Assembly: GCA_903824675.1 (NCBI GenBank)
Contig: CAIJXV010000061.1
Location: 1-64,000 of the forward strand
Source of the DNA: an uncultured bacterium
GTDB taxonomy: Bacteria; Verrucomicrobiota; Kiritimatiellia; CAIKKV01; CAIJXV01
Reading direction: 5' to 3'
Length of the DNA stretch: 64,000 nucleotides
Below the pieces are notes generated by a model. The model did not search any database. It was given only the letters and a program-made list of their open reading frames with translations, and was not told the DNA's origin. Each line of letters begins with the position of its first letter. Within the stretch, counting starts at the first letter, position 1. The position numbers and the translations under genes were made by a program. Below, in pieces: positions 9,165 to 17,208 of this stretch.

Positions 9165-9508
9165 AATCCCCCGTCGGTTGAAAGGAGAAATGTAAGCGAA
9201 ATATGCCCTGCCTTCAATCCCGTTTATTTCCATCTTCGCGTTCTCGGCGAAATACCCCTCCCCCCACCCTCTCCCTCAGGGGCGAGGGAGGAACAATTTG
9301 TATATCCTACCCCCTCGATTCCATAACCCCACTGGCAGCCGCTTTTTCGCTCCTCCCGCCCTCCGGCGAGGGGGAGGGCGGGGGTGAGGGGGAACCCTTC
9401 TTATTTTCTATTGTCTACAGGACGAAAATAAAGAACTTCTCTTTTTTCGCCAATCGTCTTAAATTTACCGAAATCGTTGATCGAGACCCTTCAACCTAGG
9501 AAATTCAA
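9165..9508. other. Intergenic spacer between UDG and SDR genes
   Basis: This 344-bp spacer separates the divergent UDG and SDR genes. It is occupied mainly by the GC-tract inverted repeat at 9254-9395. An AT-rich stretch from about 9410 to 9480 precedes the SDR gene and may hold its promoter; I see no strong hexamer pair. Confidence 0.5.
9254..9395. repeat. GC-tract inverted repeat, copy 3
   Basis: The left arm at about 9254-9291 (CCTCCCCCCACCCTCTCCCT, then GGGGCGAGGGAGG) and the right arm at about 9350-9395 (TCCTCCCGCCCTCC, GAGGGGGAGGGCGGGGGTGAGGGG) are near reverse complements. It is the same family as copies 1, 2 and 4. Confidence 0.65.
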
Positions 9509-10249
9509 ATGAAACTTCTCCTCACCGGCGCAGGCGGTTATACCGGCCGCGGCCTGTCCGAAGTCCTCGCAGCGCACCACTCTGTCCGTGGCGTCGATAT
9601 TGTTGAAAAGAAAACGGCTTGCCAGGAATTTAAAGTGGCCGATATCTCAAACTATGAAACCTGTCAAAAAATAATCGAGGGACTCGACGCACTGGTCATG
9701 TGTCACATGGCGCCCAACCCGCACGGCTACAAGACGCCGCCCATGTCCTTCGATATCAATGCCAAGGGGACGGCCAATCTCTATCACGCCGCCCAGGAAG
9801 CGGGCATCAAGAAAGTAGTGCTGATTTCATCCTGCGGGGTCCTCGTGGAGGGCAAATCTAATCGCGATGCACAAATCGGTGTGGGCCCCTATAATTACGG
9901 CAAGGGCCTTTACACCCTGACGAAGATCATCCAGGAATGCATTGCCCTCGACTATTTCAAGGCCGCTCAAATCGCGACCGCCGTCCTCCGTCCCGGCTGG
10001 ATCGTTTATGATGGCGAATTGGTGACCAAATACGGCGAAAAAATGGAGCGGTATTATTCATCCCTGCTCGATCCCCGCGATATCGGCACCGCTGCCCTCG
10101 CCGCCCTCGCTCTGCCGGATCTCGGCTTGGAATCCTTCAATATCGGTCAGCACGATTATTCCGAAGTCAATTCCACCACCACCCAAGCCCGCCTGAAATG
10201 GACCCCCACCTACCGCTTCGAATCCCTGCCCCGGGTGGATGATAAATGA
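9509..10249 (+). CDS. NAD(P)-dependent epimerase/dehydratase (extended SDR)
   Basis: The 246-residue protein has the Rossmann motif TGAGGYTG at residues 6-13, an LISSCGV strand carrying the catalytic Ser near 112, and the catalytic pair in YTLTK near 137-141. It therefore belongs to the extended short-chain dehydrogenases that act on sugar nucleotides or similar substrates. At 246 residues it is shorter than most epimerases (about 310), so the substrate domain is reduced. AGGAA before the start supports the ATG. The substrate cannot be inferred from its isolated position. Confidence 0.85.
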   Translation: MKLLLTGAGGYTGRGLSEVLAAHHSVRGVDIVEKKTACQEFKVADISNYETCQKIIEGLDALVMCHMAPNPHGYKTPPMSFDINAKGTANLYHAAQEAGIKKVVLISSCGVLVEGKSNRDAQIGVGPYNYGKGLYTLTKIIQECIALDYFKAAQIATAVLRPGWIVYDGELVTKYGEKMERYYSSLLDPRDIGTAALAALALPDLGLESFNIGQHDYSEVNSTTTQARLKWTPTYRFESLPRVDDK

Positions 10250-10293
10250 TGAGTTAAGCGTTTATCAGAGGTCACAGGGGGTGAGGGATTACA

Positions 10294-10905
10294 ATGACCA
10301 CGCTTATTCCGCGGCATGGCGGCTACCGGCAACTCAAGAGTTTCCAGGTGGCCCAACTCGTCTACGATATCACCGTGCGTTTTTGTGATCGCTACATAAA
10401 CAAGTATAGCCGCACCCACGACCAGATGGTTCAGGCGGCACGGTCAGGTGTGCAGAATATTGCCGAGGGCAGTCAGGCCTTAGGAACTTCGAAAAAGACC
10501 GAACTCAAACTAACGAATGTGGCACGCGCCAGCCTTGAAGAGTTACGCCTGGATTATGAAGATTTTCTTCGCCAACGCAACCTGCCGATCTGGGATCGCA
10601 CCGACCCACGCCGGCAAAGTCTGATCGACCGGCGTTGTGCAACCGCCGATGATGTGGCGCAATGGATAAGGGAAACCACGCGACACGCGGGACAAAGTGG
10701 ACCTGCTGGACCTCAGGGACAAGCCAAGTCAACTTCGTCCACCCAGTCCACTTACCCCGCCCTGGCGGCGAATGCCACCCTGGTTTTATTGGCGGTTGCC
10801 TGCAGACTGCTCGACCGCCAGATTGACGCCCAAGCAACCGCCTTCGAAACTGAAGGCGGTTTCACCGAGCGCCTCTACCGCATTCGTGCCCAAAGACGCC
10901 AATAA
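10294..10905 (+). CDS. Four-helix-bundle protein with C-terminal 'suffix' domain
   Basis: The 203-residue protein has an N-terminal four-helix-bundle domain of the 23S-insertion/S23 type at about 10-125, with MVQAARSGVQNIAEGSQALG and ARASLEELRLDYEDFL. The C-terminal suffix (about 148-203) is LAANATLVLLAVACRLLDRQ and a helical tail. The linker at about 128-147 is encoded by 9-nt repeats that give GPA-GPQ-GQA and then STS-STQ-STY. The function of the family is not established. GGTGAGGGATTACA before the ATG supports the start. Related repeat units continue after the stop codon. Confidence 0.85.
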   Translation: MTTLIPRHGGYRQLKSFQVAQLVYDITVRFCDRYINKYSRTHDQMVQAARSGVQNIAEGSQALGTSKKTELKLTNVARASLEELRLDYEDFLRQRNLPIWDRTDPRRQSLIDRRCATADDVAQWIRETTRHAGQSGPAGPQGQAKSTSSTQSTYPALAANATLVLLAVACRLLDRQIDAQATAFETEGGFTERLYRIRAQRRQ

Positions 10906-10950
10906 AGTCCCGCTCCCGTCCACATGGTCCATTCCGTCCACCCTGGTCCA
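10698..10950. repeat. 9-nt GTCCA/TGGAC repeat array in and after the four-helix gene
   Basis: TGGAC-type units start at 10698, 10707 and 10716 (the last is GGGAC), and GTCCA units at 10737 and 10746, all with a 9-nt period and inside the linker of the gene. After the stop codon, GTCCA recurs at 10918, 10927, 10936 and 10946. The 9-nt step keeps the reading frame, so the unit number could change without breaking the protein. The first three units are in the opposite orientation to the rest. Confidence 0.75.
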
Positions 10951-10959
10951 CCGCACAAA

Positions 10960-11505
10960 TTAAACCCGCTTAATAATATGGGGACAACCGGGCGCCAAGG
11001 GGATGGACAAGGCTCCTTTATTTCCGGGCTCCGGCCAATAACGGGCGCGGTGATTATCGTAGACCGCTTTGACATCCAGAATCATGCCGTCATGTTTCGG
11101 GCAGTCACTGGGTTCCCTTTTCAGTTGCACTCCCCGGACAACTTGACATTTCGTTACGCCTTCATCCATCAAGCGTCGCGCCAAACCCCGTACATACCAG
11201 GTGCTGAATTCCGTTGTCGCCAGTCGTTCGGCGGATTGCGGAATGTTCCGCGTGCGCTCCTGGGCCGCCCCGTCGCGCATGAATTTTTCAATCGGATCCC
11301 AGAGGCTGGCATCCGCCAAGGCCGCGGCTAGGGTCACTTCGGTGCCCTGCTTGATGGCGTCGCGCATGATCTGAGGGAAAGCCTCCTGCCCGTGGGCCGA
11401 TAGAGCCTTGCTGCGATAGGGATTGGCGCCGGCCTGCTCCGCATCGAATTCCGAAAGCATGGTCGCCCGGGTCTTTTCATCCAACTCCGCATATTGCATG
11501 GGCAT
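10960..11505 (-). CDS. Conserved-looking protein of unknown function
   Basis: The 181-residue soluble protein starts MPMQYAELDEKTRATMLSEF and contains NPYRSKALSAHGQEAFPQIM, an LADASLWDP segment, FSTWYVRGLARRLMDEGV and a Cys/His-bearing C-terminus (GVTKCQVV..., DCPKHDG, GCPHIIKR). I recall similar hypothetical proteins from distant bacteria but no function. The spaced Cys and His residues might bind metal. AGGAGA before the ATG supports the start. It precedes nothing obvious in operon; the next minus-strand gene upstream is the GspE-like fusion about 100 bp away. Confidence 0.75.
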   Translation of the reverse strand: MPMQYAELDEKTRATMLSEFDAEQAGANPYRSKALSAHGQEAFPQIMRDAIKQGTEVTLAAALADASLWDPIEKFMRDGAAQERTRNIPQSAERLATTEFSTWYVRGLARRLMDEGVTKCQVVRGVQLKREPSDCPKHDGMILDVKAVYDNHRARYWPEPGNKGALSIPLAPGCPHIIKRV

Positions 11506-11601
11506 TTGATCTTCTCCTGTTCGCGTTTTTCCGGCTTAACGTATCGGAGGATAATATGCGGTGAACGGGTAAGCAAGTCTGGAACGACGGCCCACGGGAA
11601 T

Positions 11602-13137
11602 TCATGGGTCGTTGGGGGTCACCCGCAAGATTTCATCGAGTGTGGTCACTCCTTCGGCCACCAGGTCCAGTCCTTCCTGGCGCAGAGTTTTCAAGCCGCC
11701 CGCCTCGGCTTCCGCTTGAACTTCCGCCAGCGTGCTCCCATCCAGCGTCAATTTACGCAGGATCCCACCGGTCGGCTCGAAAAACTCAAAGATGGCCTGC
11801 CGCCCGCTATAGCCGGTTCCATTGCATTTCGCACATCCCTTCCCCGCATACAGCTTGGGTCGGCCGCCCTTGGGGAAAAATTCCCGCATCCACGGCTCCA
11901 CTTTGATCTCCGCTTTGCAGTGGGGACAAATCTGGCGAACCAATCGCTGGGAGATAACGCCGACGAGAACGCTCGCGAGCAGATGCGGCTCCACGCCGAT
12001 ATCCACCAGCCGTTGCGCCGACTGCACGCCGCCATCAGTGTGCAGCGCCGTCAAGACTCGGTTACCCGTCAAGGCCATCTCCGTCAGGATCGACACGGTT
12101 TCCTGATCCCGTACCTCACCGACCATGACAACGTCTGGATCCTGCCGAAAGGCCACGCGCAACGCCGCTGGATACGTCAGCCCGAGCGCCGGATTGATCG
12201 CTTGCTGGCATACGCCAGCCAGTCGATATTCCACCGGATGTTCAATCGTCATGATTTTGGTCTGAACCGGGTCGAACGACTTGAGGATCGAATACAGCGT
12301 GGTCGTCTTGCCGGAACCCGTTGGCCCATTGACCACGATCAGACCGGCCGGCCGTTTCAACCACCGCTGCAAAGTCGCCAGATGATCGGCCTTGAAAATC
12401 CGGTCCAAATTCGGCAAAGAAACCGGAGCCGTCAACACGCGGAGCACGATCGATTCCCCGTCGGTAATGGGCAGATAGGAGATTCGCAAGTCAACCAACT
12501 GGTTGGCAATACTGATATGGATCCGACCATCCTGGGGGAGGCGTTTGTCGGAAACATTCATGTTCGCCATGATCTTGAAGCGATTGATGAGGGCCGGCCC
12601 GACGGCTTTGGGCGGACTCGCGATCTCCTGCAAGGCGCCATCCACACGAAAACGCACCTGGATCGCGTCCGACAGGACCTCGATATGGATCGCCGAAGCC
12701 TTTTGATGATACGCCTCGTAGAGAATGTTAGCGGCGATATTGATGATGGGCAGGTCACTCTCGGGAACTGGTTGGTCCGTGGCTTCGGCGGGAGCGATAG
12801 TCCCCATCCCCTCCTCCGACGGTCCGACCGGAAAACTGCCTTCTTCGATTCCGGCGGCCAGGCTCAGCATTGACTCCGGCAGTTTGCCGGTCATCTCGCC
12901 AACCTGGATCATCTTCAGCATGGAGGTCGAAAAGTATTGCGGCAAACGGACGAGGGCATCATACACTGTGTTGCCAGCCTTCACCTCTTCGAGCAGCAAC
13001 CGGCAGGTTTCCTCAATGGCCGGCTGGGTGGATTCCTTTTGAATGGTTTCAAAGGTCGCGAGAATGGGAATGCCGGTATCCAGCATGCGGGCCATCTTTT
13101 TCCAGAACTCGATCCATTCCTGTTTCATTGTTTTCAT
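11602..13137 (-). CDS. GspE/PilB-type ATPase with N-terminal GspF-like segment
   Basis: The 511-residue protein joins two type II secretion/type IV pilus modules. Residues about 8-100 resemble a cytoplasmic GspF/PilC domain (MARMLDTGIPILATFETIQK, ... MLKMIQVGEMTGKLPE) without its membrane helices. After a Pro/Glu-rich linker (101-130) comes a complete GspE ATPase: an N2-like region at 131-240, Walker A GPTGSGKT at 271-278, FRQDPDVVMVGEVRDQET at 330-347, a TALHTDGG His box at 363-370 and a Cys4 zinc site (Cys 404, 407, 435, 438). The usual GspE N1 domain is replaced. It would power a pilus- or secretion-like machine, but no pseudopilin, GspD or full GspF is in the window. GGAGA at the usual distance supports the start. 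It follows the sigma/anti-sigma pair on the same strand. Confidence 0.85.
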   Translation of the reverse strand: MKTMKQEWIEFWKKMARMLDTGIPILATFETIQKESTQPAIEETCRLLLEEVKAGNTVYDALVRLPQYFSTSMLKMIQVGEMTGKLPESMLSLAAGIEEGSFPVGPSEEGMGTIAPAEATDQPVPESDLPIINIAANILYEAYHQKASAIHIEVLSDAIQVRFRVDGALQEIASPPKAVGPALINRFKIMANMNVSDKRLPQDGRIHISIANQLVDLRISYLPITDGESIVLRVLTAPVSLPNLDRIFKADHLATLQRWLKRPAGLIVVNGPTGSGKTTTLYSILKSFDPVQTKIMTIEHPVEYRLAGVCQQAINPALGLTYPAALRVAFRQDPDVVMVGEVRDQETVSILTEMALTGNRVLTALHTDGGVQSAQRLVDIGVEPHLLASVLVGVISQRLVRQICPHCKAEIKVEPWMREFFPKGGRPKLYAGKGCAKCNGTGYSGRQAIFEFFEPTGGILRKLTLDGSTLAEVQAEAEAGGLKTLRQEGLDLVAEGVTTLDEILRVTPNDP

Positions 13138-13220
13138 GGTGTATCTCCGGTTAACGAAATTTAATGTTGCCCTTCACCTATTCAATACAAGATCCCGCCG
13201 GTCAGTGTTTCAATTTCTTA

Positions 13221-13697
13221 TTATCGGGTCACCGTAATCTGGCAATACGGATCGTTCTTCGGGATCCCATCGAATGGTTCCTCCGGCTCAAACCGATGTT
13301 CACGCCCTTCGATCCAGCGTTCCACGCTGGATCGCCGAAAGAGGAGCTTCCCTCCCAGTTCAAAGGAGGGCAGATCGTCCAGATAGTGCCCCACCGTCTC
13401 CAAGGGCACCCGCAAAAATTCAGCCAACTCCTCGACATCCATGACCGGCCCGAAATCCACCCGGCGAGGTTTCGGGGCCAGGTGGTGGATGGCAACATTG
13501 ATCGCCAGAGTGGAACGGTCGGTCGGCGCCAACCGAGGCAAGCCTTGGATATCGGCCGCCAGCCCGCGCATGATTCGCTGGGTTTCCCGGCAGGACTCAC
13601 AGGTGGCCAGGTGGGCATTGAGTTCCACAACGTGTTCCGCCGCCAATTCACCATCGAGTTGAGCGGATAGCCATTCGGCGTAAGTATCACAATTCAT
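13221..13697 (-). CDS. Zinc-finger anti-sigma factor fused to an excisionase-type HTH
   Basis: The 158-residue protein begins MNCDTYAEWLSAQLDGELA and has the ZAS zinc-finger pattern H...CESC at about 29-36 that anti-sigma factors use to hold ECF sigma factors. Residues about 85-135 look like an HTH_17/excisionase DNA-binding domain (MDVEELAEFLRVPLETVGHYL, ... LLFRRSSVERWIEG). No membrane segment is present, so it is cytoplasmic, unlike most anti-sigma factors. It lies 12 bp after the ECF sigma gene and 83 bp before the GspE-like fusion, with AAGGAG before its start. It probably restrains that sigma factor; the HTH may give it a second DNA-binding role. Confidence 0.82.
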   Translation of the reverse strand: MNCDTYAEWLSAQLDGELAAEHVVELNAHLATCESCRETQRIMRGLAADIQGLPRLAPTDRSTLAINVAIHHLAPKPRRVDFGPVMDVEELAEFLRVPLETVGHYLDDLPSFELGGKLLFRRSSVERWIEGREHRFEPEEPFDGIPKNDPYCQITVTR

Positions 13698-13709
13698 GGT
13701 TATTCTCCT

Positions 13710-14294
13710 TCAAGTCGCTGGTTGGGCCACTAATCGGCATAATTGGGCTCGCGCCCGGTGAAAATGAGTTCGCACCGTTGCCGGATTCAGCTCCAATACT
13801 TTCGCAATCTCTTCGTGCGACAAACCCTCCACCGCATGCAACAAGAACACCTCTTTGGCCGGGGACGGCAAAAGGTCAATGATCCGATCCCATCGCCCCA
13901 CTTCATCCTTCGACGCGATGGCTTTGAACGTGTCATCTTTCCCCGCCAGTTCCCGGCCCGGCCGGTCCGAAGTGAGATCGGTCAATTCATCGAAGGAAAT
14001 ATTTTTTCGTGCGCTGGCGACGGCGCGGGACCGCAAATGGTTCAACCCGTGATTCCGTGCGATGGTATACACCCAGGGGCGGAAAGGAGACCGGGGCTCA
14101 TAGAGTTCCCGGGCTTTTGCCAGTTTGATAAACACTTCCTGAAGCACATCTTCCGCGCTCTCCCGTTGGAAATGCAACAGACGCAGGAGAAAGTTGAACA
14201 GCGGCAACCGGTAGCGCTCGAATAACCGTTCGAACGCCGCCGTGTTTCCCTGCTGAAACATGACCATCAACTCTTCATCGGTCAGGTCGGTCAT
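13710..14294 (-). CDS. ECF-type RNA polymerase sigma factor
   Basis: The 194-residue protein has sigma region 2 at about 20-95 (DVLQEVFIKLAKARELY, FRPWVYTIARNHGLNHLR) and region 4 at about 138-187 (LPSPAKEVFLLHAVEGLSHEEIAKVL..., TVRTHFHRARAQL), the two-domain layout of ECF sigma factors. It redirects RNA polymerase to a small set of promoters. The zinc-finger protein just downstream is its probable anti-sigma partner, and the GspE-like fusion may be in the same operon. GAGG lies just before the ATG. Confidence 0.95.
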   Translation of the reverse strand: MTDLTDEELMVMFQQGNTAAFERLFERYRLPLFNFLLRLLHFQRESAEDVLQEVFIKLAKARELYEPRSPFRPWVYTIARNHGLNHLRSRAVASARKNISFDELTDLTSDRPGRELAGKDDTFKAIASKDEVGRWDRIIDLLPSPAKEVFLLHAVEGLSHEEIAKVLELNPATVRTHFHRARAQLCRLVAQPAT

Positions 14295-14610
14295 TTTGCC
14301 TCAAGAGTCGGGGTTCGACATCCTCTACGATTGATATACACGCAAAAGCGCGATTATGTTTCAACTTATTTTTCTGGTATTACAACTTCATTGCACGATA
14401 TCAAAATGCAAAGGCTATAGGTTGTTAGGCAGTAGACTATTAGAAAAGCCACAGAAACCGCAAAATTCGTCCCACTTAAACCTGCGTGCTAATTCTGATT
14501 TCCTACGCTCCTCATTCTGCTTTGACCTAACAGCCTAAAGCCTAAGCCCCTATGGCCTGAGAGTCCCTGTGGAACGCTAAAGGCACACTGGGGATAGGTT
14601 ACAGGAACAA

Positions 14611-14690
14611 CACGCGCCTCTTGCGGCGCTACTACAAACCCGTATCGTTACACGGTGGTGTTGGTAGTAGGCGCGCAGGAGCGCCGTTCT
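14611..14690. repeat. REPIN-like double hairpin, GTAGTAG type, copy 1
   Basis: The right arm reads GTAGTAGGCGCGCAGGAGCGCC (about 14664-14685). The left arm carries the reverse-complement head (ACTACAAAC) next to GCGCCTCTTGCGGCGC. Each arm can form its own GC hairpin, and the two arms are inverted about a loop of about 24 bp. The element at 55968-56050 has the same heads and layout. Confidence 0.65.
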
Positions 14691-14737
14691 GCGCAGGGTG
14701 AACTGAATAATCCCGTCGCGTATCGTTGCGCAAGGAC

Positions 14738-14762
14738 GGGCGGCCGACGTCCGCCCCCACAG
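14738..14762 (-). repeat. REP-like hairpin with TGTGGGGG head
   Basis: Read on the minus strand it is CTGTGGGGGCGGACGTCGGC followed by CGCC. The head TGTGGGGG is followed by a GC hairpin (GGCGG/CCGCC). The same head and hairpin occur at 62569-62592 on the plus strand. Confidence 0.55.
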
Positions 14763-14802
14763 AAGAGGCATTCATAGCCCTTCGGGTCACGCAAGTTTGA
14801 CC

Positions 14803-15933
14803 TTATAACTCAAATACCGTTTGCCGACGTCCATCGCCGACAGGCCGGACCGCGCTCCGGATGTTGGTCAAAATCTCGTATGGGATGGTTTTGCACCAGC
14901 GCGCCAATTCATCCGCCCCAATCGCATCGTCGCCCTGACGTCCCAACAAAACCACCTCATCACCCGGTCGGACGGTGGATCCGGGACCGACATCGACGGT
15001 GGTAAAATTCATGCTGACCCGACCCACCACCGGGACCCGCCGCCCGCCAATCAATACCCGACCGCCATTGCTCAACAGACGCGAAAATCCATCCGCATAT
15101 CCCACATTCAGGGTCGCCAATACCGTCGGACGCTCGGTCCGATGGGTACTCAAATAGCCGACCGGATAATCGCGGGGAACGGCACGCACCTGGACCACGG
15201 TGGTTTTCCATTGCAAAAAAGGACGCGTCTGCACGCGTCTTTCCGGCCGGCCGCCATAGCCATATGCCAGGATCCCGCACCGTATCCCCTCATAATCCCA
15301 GTCGGGTCGGGTGTTAAACGCCGCGCTATTGGCGACATGACGAAAAGGGATCTGGAGCCCTTCGGCCCGACAGGCGTCCATTACCGTCGCAAATCGGCGG
15401 GCCTGCTCTTCCGCAAAAGCATCCCCTTTGCGACCCGCCGAAGCAAAATGAGTGCACAGCCCCTCAATCGCAAAGACCCCTGTCCGATGTAGCGTCAAAA
15501 TCTCCCGCGCCGCAATGGCCCAATCAAAGCCGAACCGTCCCATCCCGGTATCCACCTTGACATGGCAGGTCATTTTTTGACCGGCCCGGATCAAGGCCTG
15601 CGACATCTCCGCTCCTTGTTCGGGAGCGATCAGGACCGGGGTGATTTCCCGGCTGACCAGGAACGGAATCATTTCCGCCGACACCGCCCCCAACAGCAGA
15701 ATTCGCGCGGCCGGCAAAACTTGCCTCAATTCCCGGGCCTCTTCGAGATGGGAAACGATAAAGCGGCGCACTCCGCACTCCCAGGCGGACCGGGCAATCA
15801 ACGGCAAACCGTGGCCATAGGCCCGGGCTTTGATCACCAGGATCACTTGCGAGGCAGGATGCGCCGCCGCCCGGATCTGGCGTAAATTGTCGCAAAAAAT
15901 CGAGACGTCTAATTCAATCCACGTGTTATTCAT
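14803..15933 (-). CDS. alr: Alanine racemase
   Basis: The 376-residue protein has the fold-type III PLP enzyme layout: the PLP lysine region VIKARAYGHG at about 32-41, CHVKVDTGMGRFGFDW near 128, a C-terminal Tyr/Arg region with VGRVSMNFTTVDVGPG at about 305-320, and ILTNIRSAVRP at the end. It interconverts L- and D-alanine for peptidoglycan. The PLP motif has Arg where many homologues have Asn (KANAYGHG), a mild variant. The ATG at 15933 is chosen over a TTG six bases upstream. It starts nine bases after the DUF6941-like gene, so it closes a packed four-gene set with GH20 and PlsC. Confidence 0.95.
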   Translation of the reverse strand: MNNTWIELDVSIFCDNLRQIRAAAHPASQVILVIKARAYGHGLPLIARSAWECGVRRFIVSHLEEARELRQVLPAARILLLGAVSAEMIPFLVSREITPVLIAPEQGAEMSQALIRAGQKMTCHVKVDTGMGRFGFDWAIAAREILTLHRTGVFAIEGLCTHFASAGRKGDAFAEEQARRFATVMDACRAEGLQIPFRHVANSAAFNTRPDWDYEGIRCGILAYGYGGRPERRVQTRPFLQWKTTVVQVRAVPRDYPVGYLSTHRTERPTVLATLNVGYADGFSRLLSNGGRVLIGGRRVPVVGRVSMNFTTVDVGPGSTVRPGDEVVLLGRQGDDAIGADELARWCKTIPYEILTNIRSAVRPVGDGRRQTVFEL

Positions 15934-15942
15934 TAACAAATC

Positions 15943-16374
15943 TCAAAGGCTGCCCGGCTCCCCCGATGGATTTCCGCCCGGAGCGGAAGCCGGTGCCGGA
16001 ATCCGGTTCGCCCGCAGGGGGTACCGAAGCTTAAGTTCATTATCCAGCAAAATTTCCACCCAGTACAATCCTTCCGCGGGGATCTGCACATTCATGAAAA
16101 CCTGGATATTGGTCGCAAAATTCTCCGGCGACGACAAGACGACCGGAATCGGCTTGCCTTCACCCAGCTTGGCGCCATCCGCCCCCACCACCCGCGTCAG
16201 CTCCGTGAATTTTCCCGAACCGCAACACCACCGGTTGACGATGCACAACCGCTGGAACATCATGGGAAACGTCGGAGAAGCGATCAGATCGAATACGCCG
16301 ATCAGCAGGAATTTTCCGTTTCGTTCCTGGCGCACATCGTCGCAGACGATACTGGATTGCAGATCAGGAATCAT
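15943..16374 (-). CDS. DUF6941-like protein
   Basis: The 143-residue protein opens MIPDLQSSIVCDDVRQERNG and continues KFLLIGVFDLIASPTFP, a pattern I associate with the DUF6941 family of small beta-rich proteins of unknown function. A central IPVVLSSPENFATNIQVFMNV and a final WVEILLDNELKLRYPL fit a beta-sandwich. The start at 16374 overlaps the stop of the PlsC-like gene as ATGA and has GGAGAGGTG upstream, so the two are translationally coupled. The C-terminal Pro/Gly/Ala tail is probably disordered. Confidence 0.78.
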   Translation of the reverse strand: MIPDLQSSIVCDDVRQERNGKFLLIGVFDLIASPTFPMMFQRLCIVNRWCCGSGKFTELTRVVGADGAKLGEGKPIPVVLSSPENFATNIQVFMNVQIPAEGLYWVEILLDNELKLRYPLRANRIPAPASAPGGNPSGEPGSL

Positions 16375-17198
16375 GGTTTCACCTCTCCGGATTTGATCGG
16401 AATTTGCCACTCGCGCAAATGCTTGAGAATATGGGCCACCACCTGTTCCTGCGTGGACCGACCGGTCCCTTCCACCGCCAGAGGCGCGCCGAAATAATAC
16501 CGGGTCGCTTCGCGCGGATCGATCCGTCCAAAATCCTTCAGCCGCGTCCCGTTTTCCTGGAAATTGGTTTTCAGCACCAGGGGAATCACCGGCACTCCCG
16601 CACGGGCGGCCAACTTGACACCCAACGAATTGAACCCTCCGGCATCGAATTCCACGGAACGGGTGGCCTGGGGAAAAATGGCGACATTGACCCCCTGCTT
16701 CAGCAGCTGAGTCCCCTGCTCCAGCACCTGTCGGAGATCCTCGCGGGGATGGGTGCGGCTGACCGCTATGTTTTTGACCGAGCGCATGATTTCCCCGAAA
16801 ATGGGATACGTCAGCAGGCTGGTTTTAATCACGAATCCAACATCCCGGAACGGAAGAATCAAACCGGGCAACATCCCGGTTTCGAGGGAACTCATATGGT
16901 TACTGATGATGACCGCCGGACCGGGCCCCGCCAGATTCGCAAGCCCTTGCACATCGACTTCTCCACCCAACGATTCCACCAACTGCAGAATCCGATGTGA
17001 GGCGAGCGTATATTGCTCCAGGGTATATTTCCCCTGACGGGCAATCCGGGCACTGGCCATATAGATCGCCATCAATCGGGTATAGTACCGTATTCCCGCG
17101 AATCCCCGCCACCGACGAACGGTGTCCGGAGACGAGCGGTAGGCTCCTTCCTGCCGAAAACGTTCGGCAAGGGCTTGACTGTCTTTTAAGGTCAACAT
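16371..17198 (-). CDS. PlsC-like 1-acylglycerol-3-phosphate acyltransferase
   Basis: The 275-residue protein has the acyltransferase blocks NHMSSLETGMLPG (about 98-110), FPQATRSVEFDAGGFNSLGV (about 174-193) and VPVIPLVLKT. These correspond to the HX4D, substrate-binding FPEGTRS and VPVIP motifs of PlsC enzymes, which add the second acyl chain to make phosphatidate at the inner membrane. The first block has Glu where the catalytic-site Asp is usual (HX4E), and FPEGT is FPQAT, so the acceptor may differ. The gene starts ten bases after GH20 ends and lacks its own clear ribosome binding site, as expected for coupled translation. Confidence 0.82.
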   Translation of the reverse strand: MLTLKDSQALAERFRQEGAYRSSPDTVRRWRGFAGIRYYTRLMAIYMASARIARQGKYTLEQYTLASHRILQLVESLGGEVDVQGLANLAGPGPAVIISNHMSSLETGMLPGLILPFRDVGFVIKTSLLTYPIFGEIMRSVKNIAVSRTHPREDLRQVLEQGTQLLKQGVNVAIFPQATRSVEFDAGGFNSLGVKLAARAGVPVIPLVLKTNFQENGTRLKDFGRIDPREATRYYFGAPLAVEGTGRSTQEQVVAHILKHLREWQIPIKSGEVKP

Positions 17199-17208
17199 GA
17201 TATTACTA

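Larger units (their letters stand above)
14295..14802. other. Intergenic spacer with repeats
   Basis: This 508-bp spacer has no credible gene. An AT-rich part (about 14330-14420) may carry the promoter of the sigma gene. The right half holds two REP-like elements, listed separately at 14611-14690 and 14738-14762. Short open frames here have no ribosome binding sites or conserved features. Confidence 0.6.

Noticed and set aside
11494-12873. 459-residue plus-strand frame opposite the GspE-like gene
   Set aside because: It mirrors the codon pattern of the ATPase, has an Arg/His/Gln-rich composition and no domain.
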